A stretch of 64,000 nt of DNA, taken from contig NC_044553.1 of assembly GCF_007565055.1 (NCBI RefSeq), forward strand, positions 44,319,420-44,383,419, read 5' to 3'. Source of the DNA: Rhinopithecus roxellana. Its lineage: Eukaryota; Chordata; Mammalia; Primates; Cercopithecidae. Under the pieces are notes generated by a model. That model was not told the origin of the DNA. It searched no databases and saw nothing but the letters and a program-made list of their open reading frames with translations. Positions 59,872 through 64,000 of this stretch are shown here, in pieces. Numbering within the stretch: the stretch's first letter is position 1; the number at the start of each line of letters is the position of its first letter. A program made the translations under genes and the position numbers.

Positions 59872-62800
59872 GTGGCAGGATCAAGTTCACACATAACAAT
59901 ATTAACCTTAAATGTAAATGGACTAAATGCTCCAATTAAAAGACACAGACTGGCAAACTGGATAAAGAGTCAAGACCCATCAGTCTGCTGTATTCAGGAG
60001 ACCCATCTCACATGCAGAGACATACATAGGCTCAAAATAAAGGGATGGAGGAAGATCTACCAAGCAAATGGAGAATAAAAAAAAGCAGGGGTTGCAATCC
60101 TAGTCTCTGATAAAACAGACTTTAAACCATCAAAGATCCAAAGAGACAAAGAAGGCCATTACATAATGGTAAAGGGATCAATTCAACAGGAAGAGCTAAC
60201 TTTCCTAAATATATATCCACCCAATACAGGAGCACCCAGATTCATAAAGCAAGTCCTTGGAGACTTACAAAGAGACTTAGACTCCCATACAATAATAATG
60301 GGAGACTTCAACACTCCGCTGTCAACATTAGACAGATCAACGAGACAGAAAGTTAACAAGGATATCCAGGAATTGAACTCATCTCTGCACCAAGCAGACC
60401 TAATAGACATCTATAGAACTCTCCACCCCAAATCAACAGAATATACATTCTTCTCAACACCACATTACACTTACTACAAAATTGACCACATAATTGGAAG
60501 TAAAGCACTCCTCAGCAAATGTAAAAGAACAGAAATTATAACAAACTGTCTCTCAGACCACAGTGCAATCAAACTAGAACTCAGGACTAAGAAACTCAAT
60601 CAAAACCGCTCAACTACATGGAAACTGAACAACCTGCTCCTGAATGACTACTGGGTACATAACGAAATGAAGGCAGAAATAAAGATGTTCTTTGAAACCA
60701 GTGAGAACAAAGATACAACATACCAGAATCTCTGGGACACATTTAAAGCAGTGTGTAGAGAGAAATTTATAGCACTAAATGCCCACGAGAGAAAGCAGGA
60801 AAGATCTAAAATTGACACTCTAACATCACAATTAAAAGAACTAGAGAAGCAAGAGCAAACACATTCAAAAGCTAGCAGAAGGCAAGAAATAACTAAGATC
60901 AGAGCAGAACTGAAGGAGATAGAGACACAAAAAACCCTCCAAAAAAATCAATGAATCCAGGAGTTGGTTTTTTGAAAAGATCAACAAAATTGACAGACTG
61001 CTAGCAAGACTAATAAAGAAGAAAAGAGAGAGGAATCAAATAGATGCAATAAAAAATGATAAAGGGGATATCACCACCGACCCCACAGAAATACAAACTA
61101 CCATCAGAGAATACTATAAACACCTCTACGCAAATCAACTAGAAAATCTAGAAGAAATGGATAGTTTCCTGGACACTTACACTCTTCCAAGACTAAACCA
61201 GGAAGAAGTTGAATCCCTGAATAGACCAATAACAGGCTCTGAAATTGAGGCAATAATTAATAGCCTACCCACCAAAAAAAGTCCAGGACCAGATGGATTC
61301 ACAGCTGAATTCTACCAGAGGCACAAGGAGGAGCTGGTACCATTCCTTCTGAAACTATTCCAATCAATAGAAAAAGAGGGAATCCTCCCTAACTCATTTT
61401 ATGAGGGCAACATCATCCTGATACCAAAGCCTGGCAGAGACACAACAAAAAAAGAGAATTTTAGACCAATATTCCTGATGAACATCGATGCAAAAATCCT
61501 CAATAAAATACTGGCAAACCGGATTCAGCAGCACATCAAAAAGCTTATCCACCATGATCAAGTGGGCTTCATCCCTGGGATGCAAGGCTGGTTCAACATT
61601 CGCAAATCAATAAACGTAATCCAGCATATAAACAGAACCAAAGACAAGAACCACATGATCATCTCAATAGATGCAGAAAAGGCCTTGGACAAAATTCAAC
61701 AGCCCTTCATGCTAAAAACTCTCAATAAATTCGGTATTGATGGAACGTACCTCAAAATAATAGGAGCTATTTATGACAAACCCACAGCCAACATCCTACT
61801 GAATGGGAAAAAACTGGAAAAATTCCCTTTGAAAACTGGCACAAGACAGGGATGCCCTCTCTCACCACTCCTATTCAACATAGTATTGGAAGTTCTGGCT
61901 AGGGCAATCAGGCAAAAGAAAGAAATCAAGGGTATTCAGTTAGGAAAAGAAGAAGTCAAATTGTCCCTGTTTGCAGATGACATGATTGTATATTTAGAAA
62001 GCCCCATTGTCTCAGCCCAAAATCTCCTTAAGCTGATAAGCAACTTCAGCAAAGTCTCAGGATACAAAATTAATGTGCAAAAAATCACAAGCATTCTTAT
62101 ACACCAGTAACAGACAGAGAGCCAAATCATGAATGAACTTCCATTCACAATTGCTTCAAAGAGAATAAAATACCTAGGAATCCAACTTACAAGGGATGTA
62201 AAGGACCTCTTCAAGGAGAACTACAAACCACTGCTCAGTGAAATCAAAGAGGACACAAACAAATGGAAGAACATACCATGCTCATGGATAGGAAGAATCA
62301 ATATCATGAAAATGGCCATACTGCCCAAGGTTATTTATAGATTCAATGCCATCCCCATTAAGCTACCAATAAGTTTCTTCACAGAATTGGAAACAACTGC
62401 TTTAAAGTTCATATGGAACCAAAAAAGAGCCCGCATTGCCAAGACAATCCTAAGTCAAAAGGACAAAGCTGGAGGCATCACGCTACCTGACTTCAAACTA
62501 TACTACAAGGCTACAGTAACCAAAACAGCATGGTACTGGTACCAAAACAGAGATATAGACCAGTGGAACAGAACAGAGTCCTCAGAAATAATACCACACA
62601 TCTACAGCCATCTGATCTTTGACAAACCTGAGAGAAACAAGAAATGGGGAAAGGAATCCCTATTTAATAAATGGTGCTGGGAAAATTGGCTAGCCATAAG
62701 TAGAAAGCTGAAACTGGATCCTTTCCTTACTCCTTATATGAAAATTAATTCAAGATGGATTAGAGACTTAAATGTTAGACCTAATACCATAAAAGCCCTA

Positions 62801-63693
62801 GAAGAAAACCTAGGTAGTACCATTCAGGACATAGGCATGGGCAAGGACTTCATGTCTAAAACACCAAAAGCAACGGCAGCAAAAGCTGAAATTGACAAAT
62901 GGGATCTAATTAAACTAAAGAGCTTCTGCACAGCAAAAGAAACTACCATCAGAGTGAACAGGCAACCTACAGAATGGGAGAAAATTTTTGCAATCTACTC
63001 ATCTGACAAAGGGCTAATATCCAGAACCTACAAAGAACTCAAGTTTACAAGAAAAAAGCAAACAACTCCATCAAAAAGTGGGCAAAGGATATGAACAGAC
63101 ATTTCTTAAAAGAAGACATTCATACAGCCAACAGACACATGAAAAAATGCTCATCATCACTGGCCATCAGAGAAATGCAAATCAAAACCACAATGAGATA
63201 GCATCTCGCACCAGTTAGAATGGCAATCATTAAAAAGTCAGGAAGCAATAGGTGCTGGAGAGGATTTGGAGAAATAGGAACACTTTTACACTGTTGGTGG
63301 GATTGTAAACGAGTTCAACCATTATGGAAAACAGTATGGCGATTCCTCAAGGATCTAGAACTAGATGTACCATATGACCCAGCCATCCGATTACTGGGTA
63401 TATACCCAAAGGATCAAAAATCATGCTGCCTTAAAGACACATGCACACGTATGTTTATTGCGGCACTATTCACAATAGCAAAGACTTGGAATCAACCCAA
63501 ATGTCCATCTGTGACAGACTGGATTAAGAAAATGTGGCACATATACACCATGGAATACTATGCAGCCATAAAAAAGGATGAGTTTGCGTCCTTTGTAGGG
63601 ACATGGATGCAGCTGGAAACCATCATTCTTAGCAAACTATCACAAGAACAGAAAACCAAACACCGCATGTTCTCAGTCATAGGTGGGAACTGA
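59872..63693 (+). pseudogene. L1 ORF2 (endonuclease/reverse transcriptase), multiply broken
   Basis: Known: ORF2p (about 1275 residues) nicks DNA and reverse-transcribes L1 RNA. Seen in order: start position is GTG rather than ATG. The endonuclease domain has the Glu of CCIQETHL, GDFN and SDHS still readable. A TAA stop lies at 60076-60078, and a one-base gain in the A-run at 60941-60947 shifts the frame. The reverse transcriptase keeps FADD at 61970-61981. A one-base gain at 62079-62084 and a four-base loss near 62115 cancel, but leave a stop at 62108-62110. A four-base loss near 63042 and a TAG at 63199-63201 follow. In the C-terminal Cys/His motif the second Cys is Phe (63265-63267). The final stop is at 63691-63693. 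Inactive. Confidence 0.95.
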
Positions 63694-63909
63694 ACAATGA
63701 GATCACTTTGACTCGGGAAGGGGAACATCACACACCGGGGCCTATCATTTGGAGGGGGGAGGTGGGGGAGATTGCATTGGGAGTTATACCTGATGTAAAT
63801 GACGAGTTGATGGGTGCTGACGAGTTGATGGGTGCAGCACACCAACATGGCACAAGTATACATATGTAACAAACCTGCACGTTATGCACATGTACCCTAG
63901 AACTTAAAG

Positions 63910-63911
<2 letters not shown>
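63694..63911 (+). other. L1 3'UTR
   Basis: Includes the conserved purine/G-rich tract at 63751-63770, a potential G-quadruplex. An exact 18-bp tandem duplication (tgacgagttgatgggtgc, 63800-63817 and 63818-63835) and the closing gtaccctagaacttaaag follow. Confidence 0.9.

Positions 63912-63946
<35 letters not shown>
63912..63946. repeat. (TAA)n microsatellite replacing the L1 poly(A) tail
   Basis: About 11-12 TAA units where the family has AATAAA plus a poly(A) tail. No AATAAA hexamer remains. Confidence 0.93.
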
Positions 63947-63947
63947 G

Positions 63948-63958
63948 AGAAGTAAAGC
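63948..63958 (+). repeat. Right target-site duplication of the L1
   Basis: agaagtaaagc, identical to 57748-57758. Confidence 0.92.
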
Positions 63959-64000
63959 TAATGCACGATTCTAAACATGGTCCTTTTGTTAAAGGACATT

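Larger units (their letters stand above)
57759..63947 (+). mobile_element. Full-length L1PA-type LINE-1, sense to TCF12
   Basis: About 6.19 kb with 5'UTR (57759-58795), ORF1 (58796-59808), inter-ORF spacer, ORF2 (59872-63693), 3'UTR and a (TAA)n tail. Exact 11-bp target-site duplications show insertion by target-primed reverse transcription. The 5'UTR still has the segment at about 58540-58668 that L1PA2/L1HS and part of L1PA3 lack, and the 3'UTR wording is of PA4-PA6 type. All coding frames are broken, so it cannot move on its own. Confidence 0.96.

Noticed and set aside
57759..63947. L1 as an active, mobile element
   Set aside because: ORF1 is frameshifted. ORF2 lacks its ATG and has stops, frameshifts and a lost motif Cys. 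It carries older-lineage 5' and 3'UTR features and has lost the poly(A) signal.

Overview
The window is primate, almost certainly human, nuclear DNA. It is AT-rich and packed with Alu elements of several ages in both orientations. It also holds older MIR, L2, hAT, Tigger and MaLR-LTR copies and a full-length L1PA-type LINE-1. There is no bacterial-style gene content, and most short open frames are translations of Alu, L1 or LTR sequence. The only host protein-coding sequence I can defend is one 103-nt exon at 9069-9171 (+). Its translation ([18 protein letters not shown]...[12 protein letters not shown]) matches the N-terminal part of the E-protein TCF12 (HEB), a class I bHLH transcription factor at human 15q21.3. 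Everything else is intron of that gene: 1-9068 upstream and 9172-64000 downstream. I looked for the next TCF12 exon (starting in the KTSERGSFSLYS region) and did not see it.

Layout. 1-9068: intron with an L1M-like tail, MER5, MIR and L2 relics, three Alus and a (CT)n/C-rich tract. 9069-9171: TCF12 exon, with a perfect-looking extra 5' splice site 84 nt beyond the real donor. 9172-37500: intron with many Alus. It includes a Tigger/MER2 copy interrupted by an inverted duplicate of 7309-7764, and a 61-nt near-perfect hairpin at 20286-20346. 37500-44000: an MLT1-type solo LTR that splits a sequence whose unsplit relative lies at about 43.8 kb, an AluY nested in an older Alu, and an unassigned open frame near 40.6 kb. 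44300-45400: antisense L1M and an Alu. About 45.7-50.9 kb: a repeat-poor block with a facing pair of octamer motifs, the best candidate for intronic regulatory DNA. 51-57 kb: Alus, an L1M fragment and a (GATA)n microsatellite. 57759-63947: a full-length L1 in the same orientation as TCF12. It is flanked by 11-bp target-site duplications and sits in the A-tail of an older L1.

The L1 keeps the 5'UTR segment known to be lost in the youngest L1PA3/PA2/HS lineages, so it is an older L1PA (about PA4-PA6 by eye). It is dead: ORF1 has a frameshift. ORF2 has lost its ATG and carries two nonsense codons and several frameshifts, two of which cancel. It also has a Cys-to-Phe change in the C-terminal Cys/His motif. 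Its A-tail has become (TAA)n, which removes the AATAAA signal.

The features most worth a second look are the inverted duplication (7.3/13.9 kb), the sense-strand hairpin at 20.3 kb, the decoy donor beside the TCF12 exon, the octamer pair at 48.84 kb and the pre-insertion-site relative of the MLT1 LTR. Repeat family names come from recognition by eye. Boundaries are approximate except where target-site duplications fix them.
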